Notes under the pieces: model-generated
Databases searched by the model: none
What the model saw: the letters and a program-made list of their open reading frames with translations, nothing else
What the model was told of the DNA's origin: nothing
Part shown: piece after piece, positions 23,128 to 32,045 of the stretch
How the letters are laid out: each line of letters opens with the position of its first letter
Position numbering within the stretch: position 1 is the stretch's first letter
Source: an uncultured Prevotella sp.
Lineage (GTDB): Bacteria; Bacteroidota; Bacteroidia; Bacteroidales; Bacteroidaceae
Assembly (NCBI GenBank): GCA_947170265.1
Contig: CAMVSV010000021.1
Coordinates: forward strand, 1 to 43,710
Reading direction: 5' to 3'
Length of the DNA stretch: 43,710 bases
Translations under genes and position numbers: made by a program

Positions 23128-23883
23128 TTAGTTCTCAGAACCTTTATTCTCGGGTATGCTTTCGTTGCGTCGCACCATTTGTGAAAGCATGACCGAGAAT
23201 AGTCCTGCCGTTTCCGTTCGCAATCTGGCACTACCCAAAGAGACGGGTACAAATCCTCTGTCAACAGCTTTTAAGACTTCATCCTTTGAGAAATCTCCTT
23301 CCGGACCTACCATAATGGTTATGGGCGTATCTGTGGGAGTAGCCTTTAGCTCGGCAAACAAGTCAGAGCGGGAAATTTCTTCATAGCAATGGCAAATGTA
23401 TTTCATGCCTGGAATATCACATGAAATGAATTTATCAAAAGAAATCATCCCATTTACTTTTGGTTTCCACCCTTTTCTGCTTTGTTTCATTGCAGAAACC
23501 ACAATACGGTCAATGCGGTCGTCGCGTAATGTCTTGCGTTCAGAGAAGCGACATTCCAGAAACGACAACTCATCAAAACCTATCTCAGTAGCTTTCTCGG
23601 CAAGCCACTCCATTCGTCCGATATCCTTAGTAGGAGCAATGGCAAGATGGATTGTTCCTTGCCACATGGGCTGTTGAGGAAACGTTTCCAAAATATTGTA
23701 TAAACATTTCTTTGACTGAGCTAATGAAATTTCGGCTCTATAGAAAGTGCCCTTGCCATCCATAAGAAAGAGCTCATCACCAGTCTTGAGTCGCAACACT
23801 CTCAAAGCATGGGCTGCTTCGTCAGGAGGCAGCTCCGTTTTCTCGGCTGCGTCAGGCACATAGAAATATCTTATCTCTTTCAT
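23128..23883 (-). CDS. rsmE: 16S rRNA m3U1498 methyltransferase
   Basis: 251 residues of the SPOUT-type RsmE family. The N-terminal PUA-like part contains HALRVLRLKTGDELFLMDGKG; the C-terminal knot has IMVGPEGDFSKDEV and VSLGSARLRTETAGLFSVML, which form the SAM site. It methylates N3 of U1498 in 16S rRNA within the 30S subunit. It lies 2 bases after the nuclease-like gene. Confidence 0.95.
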   Translation of the reverse strand: MKEIRYFYVPDAAEKTELPPDEAAHALRVLRLKTGDELFLMDGKGTFYRAEISLAQSKKCLYNILETFPQQPMWQGTIHLAIAPTKDIGRMEWLAEKATEIGFDELSFLECRFSERKTLRDDRIDRIVVSAMKQSRKGWKPKVNGMISFDKFISCDIPGMKYICHCYEEISRSDLFAELKATPTDTPITIMVGPEGDFSKDEVLKAVDRGFVPVSLGSARLRTETAGLFSVMLSQMVRRNESIPENKGSEN

Positions 23884-23885
23884 TA

Positions 23886-24440
23886 TTATCTTGATGATGG
23901 TATTTTACGCCTTTTAAGTTCGTCACGGAGGTGAGAAGCAAGTTCGTAGTTTTCTTCTTCCACAGCCTTTTCAAGAGCTTTGGTAAGCATGTTCTCGTCA
24001 AGAACATTTACAGGAATAGCCATGCCCTTGGCATCCTCACGGAAAGGAACGCTTTGCCTCGCCATCAGCGATTCGTCGACAAAGAGCGGAATATTGCCAA
24101 TCAGCGACAATAATACAGCATCACTGGCACGCATAGACACCATATCCATAGTATCTTTGTTTACGAGCAAGGCATTATATCCTCCATCTGATACAGTGTT
24201 TATAATAAGCTCCAGGCGATAGTCTCCAATTTTTCTGATCATTCCCAGAAGCACCTCGGGCACCATCTTTTGAGTAATGTTCATACCACTCATGCGCATG
24301 CTTATCTGATATTCTGTTTGTTTGTCGCAAACTATAGAGAGCTGGCGTTCCTGATTCTCATCAACAAGAACGATAATCGACATCTCAATGTTGCCGACAA
24401 TCTCAGAAATACCTTTTAGATAAAGCCTGGTCCGAAACAT
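23886..24440 (-). CDS. Bifunctional nuclease (DUF151) with C-terminal UVR domain
   Basis: 184 residues. The N-terminal ~130 residues match the DUF151/bifunctional nuclease family (MDMVSMRASDAVLLSLIGNI, PLFVDESLMAR). The C-terminal ~35 residues are a UVR-like helical pair (LTKALEKAVEEENYELASHL then RDELKRRK), a protein-contact module of UvrB/UvrC. DUF151 homologues have reported DNase/RNase activity; the role here is unproven. It is sandwiched between the permease (8 bases) and rsmE (2 bases). Confidence 0.87.
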   Translation of the reverse strand: MFRTRLYLKGISEIVGNIEMSIIVLVDENQERQLSIVCDKQTEYQISMRMSGMNITQKMVPEVLLGMIRKIGDYRLELIINTVSDGGYNALLVNKDTMDMVSMRASDAVLLSLIGNIPLFVDESLMARQSVPFREDAKGMAIPVNVLDENMLTKALEKAVEEENYELASHLRDELKRRKIPSSR

Positions 24441-24448
24441 ATAACTAA

Positions 24449-25774
24449 CTACTTGCGCTTGTTTTTATCTGGATTGAATATCAAAGCAAAAGAAACTGCC
24501 ACAACCAATGCGAAGCCAGCAAAGATGAACCAGCACGACTGCCAATCGCCCATGAGATAGCCACTGTCGTTCCAAGTACATTTGCTATTGACAATCTCTC
24601 CGGCTGCGAGCGTGCCTATGGTTGCTCCTATACCATTGGTCATAAGCATGAAAAGTCCTTGGGCAGAGGCTTTCACGGAAGGCGAGCACTCTTGGTCAAC
24701 AAACATTGCACCCGACACGTTGAAGAAATCGAAAGCCACACCGTAGACGATACATGACAGAATGAACAAAATCACTCCAGGCATTGCAGGATTACCTATA
24801 GCAAAGAACCCGAAACGAAACACCCATGCAAACATTGCGATTAACATAACAACCTTTATGCCGTAACGACGGAGGAAAAACGGTATCATCAATATACACA
24901 ATGCCTCGCTAACCTGCGACAAAGAGGTAAGGAGAGTGGCATTGTTTGCAGCGAAAGATGAAGCTACCAACGGATCGGTACTTCCCTTGAAACTCGTGAT
25001 GAAAGGCCCGGCATAGCCATTTGTGACCTGAAGTGACATGCCAAGCAGTGCAGAAAATATAAAGAACAGTGCCATTTTCTTTGTCTTGAACAGCTTGAAT
25101 GCATTCAGTCCAAAGGATTCTGCCAATGATGTTGACACTTCTTTCTTTTCCAATTTGCACTCAGGTAGCGTGAACGTATAGAAGAAAAGCACTATGCTGA
25201 GTATTCCCGACACAAAGAACTGCATGAAAGTATACTGAAATTTATGGGAGTTTTCAGCCAGACTGAAAGAGAAAGAGCCGTTGTCCCATACAGCACAGTT
25301 TACGAACCACATCGTGGCAATGAAGCCAACCGTGCCAAGCACCCTAATAGGTGGAAAGTCTTTCACCGTATCATAACCGTTGTCTTTCAAAATCTTGAAT
25401 GCAGTTGTGTTGGAAAGCGCAAGCGTTGGCATGTAGAATGCCACACTCAGAGTGTAGACGAATATGAATAATGATTTGTTTGGTAGTTCATTACCAAATC
25501 CTGCTGACATTCCCATGTACCAACAGCCGAGCATCGCTGCTCCTGCAATAAGATGACAAAGCCCCAACATTCGTTGAGGTTGTATCCACTTGTCTGCCAC
25601 GATGCCTATTACAGTAGGCATAAATATCGACACAATGCCTTGAATGGCATAGAACCATGAAATCTGAGCACCCAACCCAGCACTTCCAAGATAGTTTCCC
25701 ATACAAGTAAGGTAGGCTCCCCATACAGCAAACTCCAGGAAGTTCATCAAAGATAGTCTGAATTTCAAATTCAT
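24449..25774 (-). CDS. Nucleoside:H+ symporter, MFS (NupG-like)
   Basis: 441 residues with about 12 membrane helices. The N terminus MNLKFRLSLMNFLEFAVWGA and the segments GLGAQISWFYAIQGIVSIFM and GIVADKWIQPQRMLG are typical of the NHS family of nucleoside permeases (NupG, XapB). Its role would be proton-driven uptake of nucleosides across the inner membrane. It lies 48 bases after the DUF3256 gene and 8 bases before the nuclease-like gene, a pairing that could serve nucleic-acid scavenging (inference). Confidence 0.9.
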   Translation of the reverse strand: MNLKFRLSLMNFLEFAVWGAYLTCMGNYLGSAGLGAQISWFYAIQGIVSIFMPTVIGIVADKWIQPQRMLGLCHLIAGAAMLGCWYMGMSAGFGNELPNKSLFIFVYTLSVAFYMPTLALSNTTAFKILKDNGYDTVKDFPPIRVLGTVGFIATMWFVNCAVWDNGSFSFSLAENSHKFQYTFMQFFVSGILSIVLFFYTFTLPECKLEKKEVSTSLAESFGLNAFKLFKTKKMALFFIFSALLGMSLQVTNGYAGPFITSFKGSTDPLVASSFAANNATLLTSLSQVSEALCILMIPFFLRRYGIKVVMLIAMFAWVFRFGFFAIGNPAMPGVILFILSCIVYGVAFDFFNVSGAMFVDQECSPSVKASAQGLFMLMTNGIGATIGTLAAGEIVNSKCTWNDSGYLMGDWQSCWFIFAGFALVVAVSFALIFNPDKNKRK

Positions 25775-25822
25775 ATAATTAGATTTTTAGTTATTTTCGT
25801 TATTATTTCCATTACTCGTTTT

Positions 25823-26443
25823 TCAATTAAACACCACGCCATTCCATCGAAGAGTCTGTGGTGACAATATTTGTCGAGCCCTGAGTTCGTCAGCTTCCGG
25901 CATTACAGGAAGTGAATAGCCTATGGTCAGCGTGTTGTCACTTTCAGAAAGATGCAACTCTATGAGCTTTGGGTCAAGTAGCGAACTCACTTCTTCAAAT
26001 TCTTCCTCACTCATGCCATCAGCGCATTTCATCAATGACGCAGCTACCACGGGTCTCATCAGTGAAGATGGCATACGCTGCCATTGCATGTCATAGAAAG
26101 CTATGGTGCTTTCTGCAGAAGGAGCCTTGTAGGTAGTCACCACGCATACTGTCATTCCACCATCGCGGTTCTCCAAAAGCTTAATTTCCATTACAACAGA
26201 CGAATTCAATGATACCGACAGATAATTGGCTGACATCATCGTTATCTCTGTAGAATCGGTCAGGAGATTGTCTATAACAGACCTGTTACCTGTCTCGATA
26301 TTATCAACTAATTGAGTGCGCTTGCTTTCGTTAAGATATGGAACTATTGTATCAGGCATGTTTATCCATATATCTCTCATACTCTGAGCTTCAATGCTCA
26401 TAGCTATCAGCAATAGCAATGATATTGTAAATACCTTTTTCAT
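25823..26443 (-). CDS. DUF3256 exported protein
   Basis: 206 residues with a signal peptide starting at 26443 (MKKVFTISLLLLIAMSIEAQ); an in-frame ATG at 26467 would add eight residues before it and is less likely. The mature sequence MRDIWINMPDTIVPYLNESK and RTQLVDNIETG match DUF3256, a Bacteroidales family of unknown function. The rest is mostly beta. It sits between the MBOAT gene and the nucleoside permease gene. Confidence 0.85.
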   Translation of the reverse strand: MKKVFTISLLLLIAMSIEAQSMRDIWINMPDTIVPYLNESKRTQLVDNIETGNRSVIDNLLTDSTEITMMSANYLSVSLNSSVVMEIKLLENRDGGMTVCVVTTYKAPSAESTIAFYDMQWQRMPSSLMRPVVAASLMKCADGMSEEEFEEVSSLLDPKLIELHLSESDNTLTIGYSLPVMPEADELRARQILSPQTLRWNGVVFN

Positions 26444-26512
26444 TATGTTTCCCGCTTTAACATGCAATATTACTCGTTTTTTACGAGATAGCCAAAAGAA
26501 TAGTCAAAAAAG

Positions 26513-27991
26513 TCAGAACTGGAAATATATAAAAGGCTGTACGCTGCTGGTTTTTATCTGTATGACGACATAAATGATTGTAACAAGCAACAGAGCTGAG
26601 CCAACTACCCCTATACGTTCAATGAACCTTATGGCACGAAGGTTCCACGACTGTGGCATGAAATGAAACATTAAGGCAAGGGCTATGAGCATGAACACAT
26701 AGCGATAGGCTACTATGACACCGGGCAGGAGCTCTGGCGAAAATCTGAAAAGCATATTCTCAACCATAACCTGTGTCAGAGACAAGTCTTGATTTCTGAA
26801 GAAAAGCCATGTAAGACTGAGTAGCTGAAATGTCAAGAATACCGATATTACTCTTCTCCACCCACATGGATGATAGTGACGGTCGTGATGCATTACTCTA
26901 TGTGAGAAGAACTTGTGAATACACACCAGCAAACCGTGAACGCCACCCCATATCACGAAATTGAGATTGGCGCCGTGCCACAATCCGCATAAAGTCATTG
27001 CTGCTATCTGATTGATGTAGGTCCTGATAGCCCCTTTGCGGTTTCCTCCAAATGAAATATACACATAGTCGCGTATCCAAGATGACAACGAGATGTGCCA
27101 CCTTCTCCAGAAATCAGTCATGGAATCAGCCTTAAACGGCGCATTGAAGTTCAGTGGGAAGTGGAAACCGAGCAAAAGGGCTATTCCTATAGCCATATCA
27201 CTGTAGCCAGAGAAGTCGCAATAAATCTGAACACCGTAACCATAAAGAGCCAACAACGTCTCTCCTCCTGAGAAGAGTGACGGATTGTCAAACACTCGGT
27301 CAACGAAATTCACGCTGATATAATCGCTGACAATTGCTTTTTTTGACAAACCTATAGCTATGAACCACACACCTTTTGCAAACATCTCCTTTGTTATGTT
27401 TATAGGTCTGCGTATCTGAGGAACAAAATCGCATGCCCTCACTATGGGGCCGGCTACCAACTGTGGGAAAAAGGATACAAAGAACGCATAATCGAGTAAT
27501 TCATGCAGTGGTTTCAGTTTACCACGATACACGTCAATGGTATAACTGAGACTCTGAAATGTGAAAAAGCTTATGCCCACAGGAAGGAAAATGTCATAAG
27601 GCTGAAAATTATGATGAAATGCCTGAGCAAGCATTCCTACAAAGAAATTAGTATATTTGAAATAGGCAAGCATACCCAGGTCGATCATGAGGCTCAACAT
27701 CATGAATAATCGCGCCTTGCCCTTGTTGTTCAAATTTGAATGTATTGCCTTGGCTATATAATAGTCGCTCACTGTTACGATGGCAAGTAGAAAGAAATAA
27801 ATGCCTGAGCTTTTGTAGTAGAAATAGTATGAGAAAAGGGTTACAAAAAGTAGACGTGCCGTGAGTTTGCGACTCAACAACATATAAACGAATGTGAACA
27901 AGAGGAACATTATCAGGAAGAACCCAGAAGAGAATATCAAAGGTTCCTGAGGATTATATTGAAGAAGTTGCAACAGTCTGTCTAATATCAT
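26513..27991 (-). CDS. MBOAT-family membrane O-acyltransferase (AlgI/DltB-like)
   Basis: 492 residues with about ten membrane helices. The MBOAT core has FLPVGISFFTFQSLSYTIDV, YCDFSGYSDMAIGIALLLGF, PFKADSMTDFWRRWHISLSS, WIRDYVYISFGGNRKG and the conserved histidine in LCGLWHGANLNFVIWGG near residue 335. Such proteins pass acyl groups across the membrane for O-acetylation of surface polysaccharides. It lies one base after an SGNH-hydrolase-like gene, the usual partner (as AlgI with AlgJ/AlgX). Together they probably acetylate an exported glycan; which one is unknown. Confidence 0.93.
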   Translation of the reverse strand: MILDRLLQLLQYNPQEPLIFSSGFFLIMFLLFTFVYMLLSRKLTARLLFVTLFSYYFYYKSSGIYFFLLAIVTVSDYYIAKAIHSNLNNKGKARLFMMLSLMIDLGMLAYFKYTNFFVGMLAQAFHHNFQPYDIFLPVGISFFTFQSLSYTIDVYRGKLKPLHELLDYAFFVSFFPQLVAGPIVRACDFVPQIRRPINITKEMFAKGVWFIAIGLSKKAIVSDYISVNFVDRVFDNPSLFSGGETLLALYGYGVQIYCDFSGYSDMAIGIALLLGFHFPLNFNAPFKADSMTDFWRRWHISLSSWIRDYVYISFGGNRKGAIRTYINQIAAMTLCGLWHGANLNFVIWGGVHGLLVCIHKFFSHRVMHHDRHYHPCGWRRVISVFLTFQLLSLTWLFFRNQDLSLTQVMVENMLFRFSPELLPGVIVAYRYVFMLIALALMFHFMPQSWNLRAIRFIERIGVVGSALLLVTIIYVVIQIKTSSVQPFIYFQF

Positions 27992-27992
27992 C

Positions 27993-29378
27993 TTATTCGT
28001 GTTTATTCAAGTTGTTTATACGTCTACCTTCTTCTATGGATTTCATTATTGTAGAAGCAAGCATTGCCCCTCCTGACCTCTTCATGTGAATGTAGTCTTT
28101 TGATGCATGGTTCTCTTTTACAAGCCTTCCTATCGATCCTTCGCCTCCCATTGCTGAATAGAGATTGTAGAATGCGACGTGGTTGTCGCGTGCAAGCTTT
28201 TGCTGGGCAACAACGAGTTCTTTTATCCCTTTCATTGTTCCTATCCTGTTACCCACACGAGCACCTCGGTCTGGGGTGCTCATCACCATCAGAGTGGTAT
28301 TTGGAAAACACTGTTTGAAATGCCTAATCACCTTGTTCATATTCTTCATATACCACTTAATGTCATCTGGTTTGGGATTTTCAGAAATGGCGTTGGCTCC
28401 ATACTCCAATATAATAAGGTCGTAGTGGCGTAGACGGTTAAAGTCGGCAAGGGTTGATGGCGGAAGGTTAGCGAGGGTTACTCCAGACGAGCCTCTCATG
28501 CTGAAATTGTCAACACACACACCTTTGAGTCCATCATGGCATGCACCGTAGAGAATTGGTTGTCCCGACAAAATTCTAAAGCTTACATTTGGTGTAGAGA
28601 GCCTGACATTTAACACTTGTACCCTATCAGAAGATTGAAGCGTGTAAATCTTTTCACCGTTGTCTGTAGTAACTTTCAACGTAGAAGGTGTAGAAGATTT
28701 TAAAAAAAGTGATGTTTGGTTCCACAGTCTTGCATGTGGCATTCCTGATGTAGCTGTAAACGTGGTCCATGAGCCAGGATGGGTTGTATAATAGCGTTCT
28801 GACAATCCCGCCTGGTCTGTCCGGTATGTCTCCTTACGCATAACGAAATGCTCGTCAATATTTTCAAAACTGTTACCAACAGAAGGACGAAGCTGTGTCA
28901 ATTCACTGGCTATCTCTGTCCACCCCACTCCATTTCCACCATATTTTGCCTGTAAGCTCTCTCTGAGTTCTGCAACGAGAATATCACCTTCAATGAATGA
29001 GTCACCGTAAATAGCAATCCTTACAGGATGGTCCACTTGCTTATGAGTATCAATTGAATCTAATTTGCTATAGAATTGAATCATAGATGTTTGCAGCTCG
29101 GTGGAATAATCTTCTATCGGCTCTATGCCTTTCTGCCATTTTGCATTAGACGGTGAATGAAGAAGACCATTTCTTATGGAGTTATTAGCAATGCCATTAT
29201 CTGTCAACTGCATATTGGAGGAATCAGAAACAATGCTGAGGTCGCTTAGTATGTCAACGTTTCGTAGTTGAACCTCACCTATCCTTAAGGGTGGCAGCAA
29301 ATGCATAAGTAGCAAAATAATAACCACAAATGCAATAAACATGAATGTCTTGTTAACGTTACCTGTCATGATCATCAA
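27993..29378 (-). CDS. SGNH-hydrolase-like membrane-anchored protein, MBOAT partner
   Basis: 461 residues with one N-terminal membrane helix (FMFIAFVVIILLLMHLLPPL). The extracytoplasmic part has an SGNH fold: RIAIYGDSFIEGDI with the nucleophile Ser at about 127, DLIILEYGANAISENP (block III/V region) and DYIHMKRSGG with the catalytic Asp/His near residue 436. It probably accepts acyl groups from the MBOAT protein and transfers them to a periplasmic glycan. The gene overlaps the TetR gene: its start may be 29378, 29369 or 29342, while TetR stops at 29359. It lies one base before the MBOAT gene. Confidence 0.87.
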   Translation of the reverse strand: MMIMTGNVNKTFMFIAFVVIILLLMHLLPPLRIGEVQLRNVDILSDLSIVSDSSNMQLTDNGIANNSIRNGLLHSPSNAKWQKGIEPIEDYSTELQTSMIQFYSKLDSIDTHKQVDHPVRIAIYGDSFIEGDILVAELRESLQAKYGGNGVGWTEIASELTQLRPSVGNSFENIDEHFVMRKETYRTDQAGLSERYYTTHPGSWTTFTATSGMPHARLWNQTSLFLKSSTPSTLKVTTDNGEKIYTLQSSDRVQVLNVRLSTPNVSFRILSGQPILYGACHDGLKGVCVDNFSMRGSSGVTLANLPPSTLADFNRLRHYDLIILEYGANAISENPKPDDIKWYMKNMNKVIRHFKQCFPNTTLMVMSTPDRGARVGNRIGTMKGIKELVVAQQKLARDNHVAFYNLYSAMGGEGSIGRLVKENHASKDYIHMKRSGGAMLASTIMKSIEEGRRINNLNKHE

Positions 29379-29982
29379 GCCATTTCAAACCTTCTGCCGT
29401 ACACATTCCTCTCAAAAATGTGAAAACATAACTTCGGAAAAGTTCTTCTACGCTATATTTTTTGTATTGCTGGTCACTAAACAAATACTTTGTGCTTGCC
29501 TCAAAAAGCATCTGTAAGATATTAAAATTCAAATCTTTACGCAAATAACCTTCTTCAACTCCCTTGTAAAACAGGTCTGTGGTCTGTTGTAAATGATCAC
29601 GATGGTTACAACGAATCATTGAGAGTATCTCTGGATAGATTTCCAATTCCTCAAAAAACAATGGATTGACATTCTTTGTCTCTGCAAGAAGTACCTGATA
29701 CGCTCCAAGCAAGACATCTATGACATTCTCCGATTCTGCCTGCATACGATTAAAGAGAGCCCTTCTGCGAGCCTCGTGATGCTTCACTACTTCCGACAAA
29801 AGCTCCTGCTTATTGGAATAAAGCAAATAGAGAGTGCGCTTCGACATTGACAGAGCTTTGGCAATATCATCCATACGCACGGATTTTATTCCATGAGTGT
29901 GAAACATGCGTGTAGCCATTTCCACAATGCGCTCCTTCGCCTGTTCTGTATGTTGTAAAACATCATCTCTACTTTTCGCCAT
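29359..29982 (-). CDS. TetR/AcrR-family regulator
   Basis: 207 residues. The N-terminal HTH is typical: IVEMATRMFHTHGIKSVRMD then DIAKALSMSKRTLYLLYSNK and QELLSEVV. The C-terminal ligand-binding half (NPLFFEELEIYPEILSMIRC) is similar to regulators of envelope genes. It is the first gene of the leftward block and overlaps the SGNH gene, so it may autoregulate and control the acylation pair. The effector is unknown. Confidence 0.92.
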   Translation of the reverse strand: MAKSRDDVLQHTEQAKERIVEMATRMFHTHGIKSVRMDDIAKALSMSKRTLYLLYSNKQELLSEVVKHHEARRRALFNRMQAESENVIDVLLGAYQVLLAETKNVNPLFFEELEIYPEILSMIRCNHRDHLQQTTDLFYKGVEEGYLRKDLNFNILQMLFEASTKYLFSDQQYKKYSVEELFRSYVFTFLRGMCTAEGLKWLDDHDR

Positions 29983-29989
29983 TGAGTTG

Positions 29990-29997
29990 CAAAGTTA
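29990..29997 (-). promoter_or_regulatory. Putative promoter box just upstream of the TetR gene
   Basis: TAACTTTG on the minus strand, followed by CAACTCA and the ATG at 29982. It predicts a 5' leader of only a few bases. Confidence 0.45.
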
Positions 29998-30132
29998 TAA
30001 TTATTTTCCGAATGCAGTTCTTTTTTATCTCACAAAAATATTTTTATCTCCTTTTAAGACAACTTCTGTTATATATGCAATACAAATTTGTTTCTCTTCA
30101 TTAGTCATACCCATATCGAGCGAAACAATAGT

Positions 30133-30156
30133 GGGCGTGCCTGTTTTGACACGCCC
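30133..30156 (-). terminator. Hairpin downstream of the truncated surface-protein gene
   Basis: GGGCGTG (30133-30139) and CACGCCC (30150-30156) with a 10-base loop. No clear T-tract follows on the minus strand, so it is a possible terminator only. Confidence 0.4.
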
Positions 30157-30186
30157 TCCTCTGTCTAAATAGCTATGGTGAGGTCA

Positions 30187-30714
30187 TTACTTAACCACCA
30201 CCTTTCTGCCACCATTAATATATACACCGCTCTTTGTCGGCTTACCTGTTATTCTTTGCCCATCACATGGTATGGTAGTATTGGCTTCCTTCGCCCTTTG
30301 GAGAGGTGACGAAGGTGAAGCTTTCCATGCCTGTTGGCTCTGCGATTTCCACTTATATCTATATACCTTCACGCTACCTTCCTCTGTTTCTGTTACTTCC
30401 ATGCCTTTGGCGAGCGTCGCTTCTGTTTCGCCGGCATAGACATATACATAGGTCGGTTCATCTACGGTGTATGCTATCTTTACCGTTTCGCACTCGGTCT
30501 GTGTGAACGTCTGTGCCTCCTGACTACCAATCTTCACCACCAGAGTCTTTGAGCCGTTTGTCTCTGCCGTCACGCTGACGTTGCCTGAGCCGGCAGGAAC
30601 CATGAAGATGATGCCCTTGAACGCATCCTTCACGCTCGCATCGCTGATGTCCTTGCCTACGATGCTGCTCACGGCTTCATCGGTAGTGATGGAGTTGATT
30701 ATCACACAGGCGTT
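30187..30714 (-). pseudogene. 3' fragment of a surface protein with T9SS-like tail
   Basis: The frame has no ATG (only GTG at 30705) and begins after a TAA at 30715-30717. The 175 visible residues are beta-rich (AGSGNVSVTAETNGSKTLVV, EPTYVYVYAGETEATLAKG) and end GQRITGKPTKSGVYINGGRK then VVVK, the C-terminal pattern of Prevotella surface proteins exported by type IX secretion. The N-terminal part is missing. It abuts a broken transposase on the same strand at about 30709, so the start was removed by an IS-related deletion. Probably not expressed as a functional protein. Confidence 0.7.
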
Positions 30715-31102
30715 TTATCCACTCCTCGCTGCCGTTCCTTCGGTTGTCCGAAGAAAGTTTTTCCTTATTGCGCTCATACAAATCACGATATACCTCCTCA
30801 AAGAACTTTTCATCGCGTCTGGCATTGGCGTCAGAGAGCGTGCTGCGCCTGGGGACCTTTCCTATGCCGACATGATGCAGCTTCCTGACCTATGCTGTCA
30901 TAGATGCCTCTATCTCACGCAGAGAGTCGAAACGCATGATTACAGCATAGAGCATTGTCAGCAGGTGAGTGTAGCCATCAAAGCTTTTAACATACTTCTC
31001 GCAGCCGTTTATGCGGCTCATTTCAACAATTTTATCACGATCCAGCTATTTTATCAGCTGACCATAAACCGGCTGTCCGAAAAAATGTGTACTTTTGCCC
31101 AT
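30710..31102 (-). pseudogene. Broken DUF4372-type (IS4-group) transposase, N-terminal part
   Basis: Reading left from the ATG at 31102 gives MGKSTHFFGQPVYGQLIK, an in-frame TAG, then LDRDKIVEMSRINGCEKYVK, SFDGYTHLLTMLYAVIMRFD, SLREIEASMTA, a second TAG, then VRKLHHVGIGKVPRRSTLSD, ANARRDEKFFEEVYRDLYER. This is the N-terminal module (DUF4372) of Bacteroidales IS4-group transposases. The DDE catalytic part is missing; the sequence ends where the surface-protein tail begins. Two stops and truncation make it inactive. A TATCTTTG box at 31130-31137 is its likely old promoter. Confidence 0.8.
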
Positions 31103-31140
31103 GGTTATGTTTGTTTTTTTTGACGAATGCAAAGATAACC

Positions 31141-31173
31141 AAAAGGGCTGACACCGATAATTGATGTCAGCCC
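31141..31173 (-). terminator. Hairpin terminator between the transposase remnant and the nitrogen operon
   Basis: GGGCTGACA (31145-31153) and TGTCAGCCC (31165-31173), 11-base loop, followed on the minus strand by TTTTGG. It would end transcripts of the glnK-amtB-barrel operon. Confidence 0.65.
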
Positions 31174-31259
31174 AAATTTATATAGTACGAAAATGTTTAG
31201 CGTACAGTAATAATTTACGATATATTTACAACCTTGTGATTTGACGATTTAAATCCTCC

Positions 31260-31281
31260 CTCCTGCCGCCCTGGGCAGGAG
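31260..31281 (-). terminator. GC-rich hairpin just after the barrel gene
   Basis: CTCCTGCC (31260-31267) and GGCAGGAG (31274-31281) with a 6-base loop, 20 bases past the stop of the barrel gene. No T-tract, so weak as an intrinsic terminator. Confidence 0.35.
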
Positions 31282-31300
31282 AGAGGTGCCCTGGAGAAGA

Positions 31301-32002
31301 TTATGGTTGCAGCGTAAATCCAAGAACCATGTATGCTTTCTGCGAACAGGGGTTGCCCGTCACCTGCGCGAAGAGGGGCACGGAGAAAGTGTCGGTCACC
31401 TTGATGGCCTTCGTGGCACGCAGCGTAAGGTTGGTGACGGCGAAGCCTGTGGTGGCGTAGACGGCAGACTCCGAAAAGGCGGCACCAGCCGTTGCTGTCC
31501 AGTCGACGGTGGCGAGTCTGAACGGCACGGATGCTTCGAGATAACTGCTGTAGGCCCGCTTGCCGTCTGCCTTATAGTCGTTGCCGGCAAAGTTGATATA
31601 GCCGCTGAGCGAGGCGAAGCCGAAGTCGTAGCCCACGAAGCCCTCGTACACATGGTTCGTGCCGTGAGCGTCGTACTTGAAGTAGCGACCGTCGGGGTCG
31701 AGGCCGGCGGAGAACCAGTAGTCGGTCACGCCGATGCAGAAGCCGCCCGTGGAATATGCCAGCGTCAGGTCAAACTCCTTCGTGTCGTCCCTGTTCACCA
31801 GTCCGTAACTGCCCCATGCCGCCAGGCTCAGCCCCTTGTAGCCCACGCCCAGGGTGGGCTGAACGGCTGCGTTTCCCAAGTCTTGGCCGCGCCAGATGTA
31901 GCTGCTCACGAAGTCGCCGCTAACGGTAGTTCCAATCTCATTCTGTGCAAGGGCGGTCATACTCACAACCAGTCCCATTGCCAATATTCCTATCTTTTTC
32001 AT
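31301..32002 (-). CDS. Outer-membrane beta-barrel protein (TorF-like porin)
   Basis: 233 residues with a signal peptide (MKKIGILAMGLVVSMTALAQ) and an alternating strand pattern ending in a short aromatic tail (KAYMVLGFTLQP). Near the N terminus is GDFVSSYIWRGQDLGNAAVQ, the typical opening of the TorF/Gcw_chp putative porin family. It is third in the glnK-amtB operon, 43 bases after amtB; a similar barrel beside amtB is seen in other Bacteroidetes (from memory). It probably lets ammonium or another nitrogen source cross the outer membrane (inference). Base composition is G+C-rich like its two neighbours. Confidence 0.8.
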   Translation of the reverse strand: MKKIGILAMGLVVSMTALAQNEIGTTVSGDFVSSYIWRGQDLGNAAVQPTLGVGYKGLSLAAWGSYGLVNRDDTKEFDLTLAYSTGGFCIGVTDYWFSAGLDPDGRYFKYDAHGTNHVYEGFVGYDFGFASLSGYINFAGNDYKADGKRAYSSYLEASVPFRLATVDWTATAGAAFSESAVYATTGFAVTNLTLRATKAIKVTDTFSVPLFAQVTGNPCSQKAYMVLGFTLQP

Positions 32003-32045
32003 GCTTGTAAAAACTTAATGCGATAGCAAATTCTTCACTTTTCGC

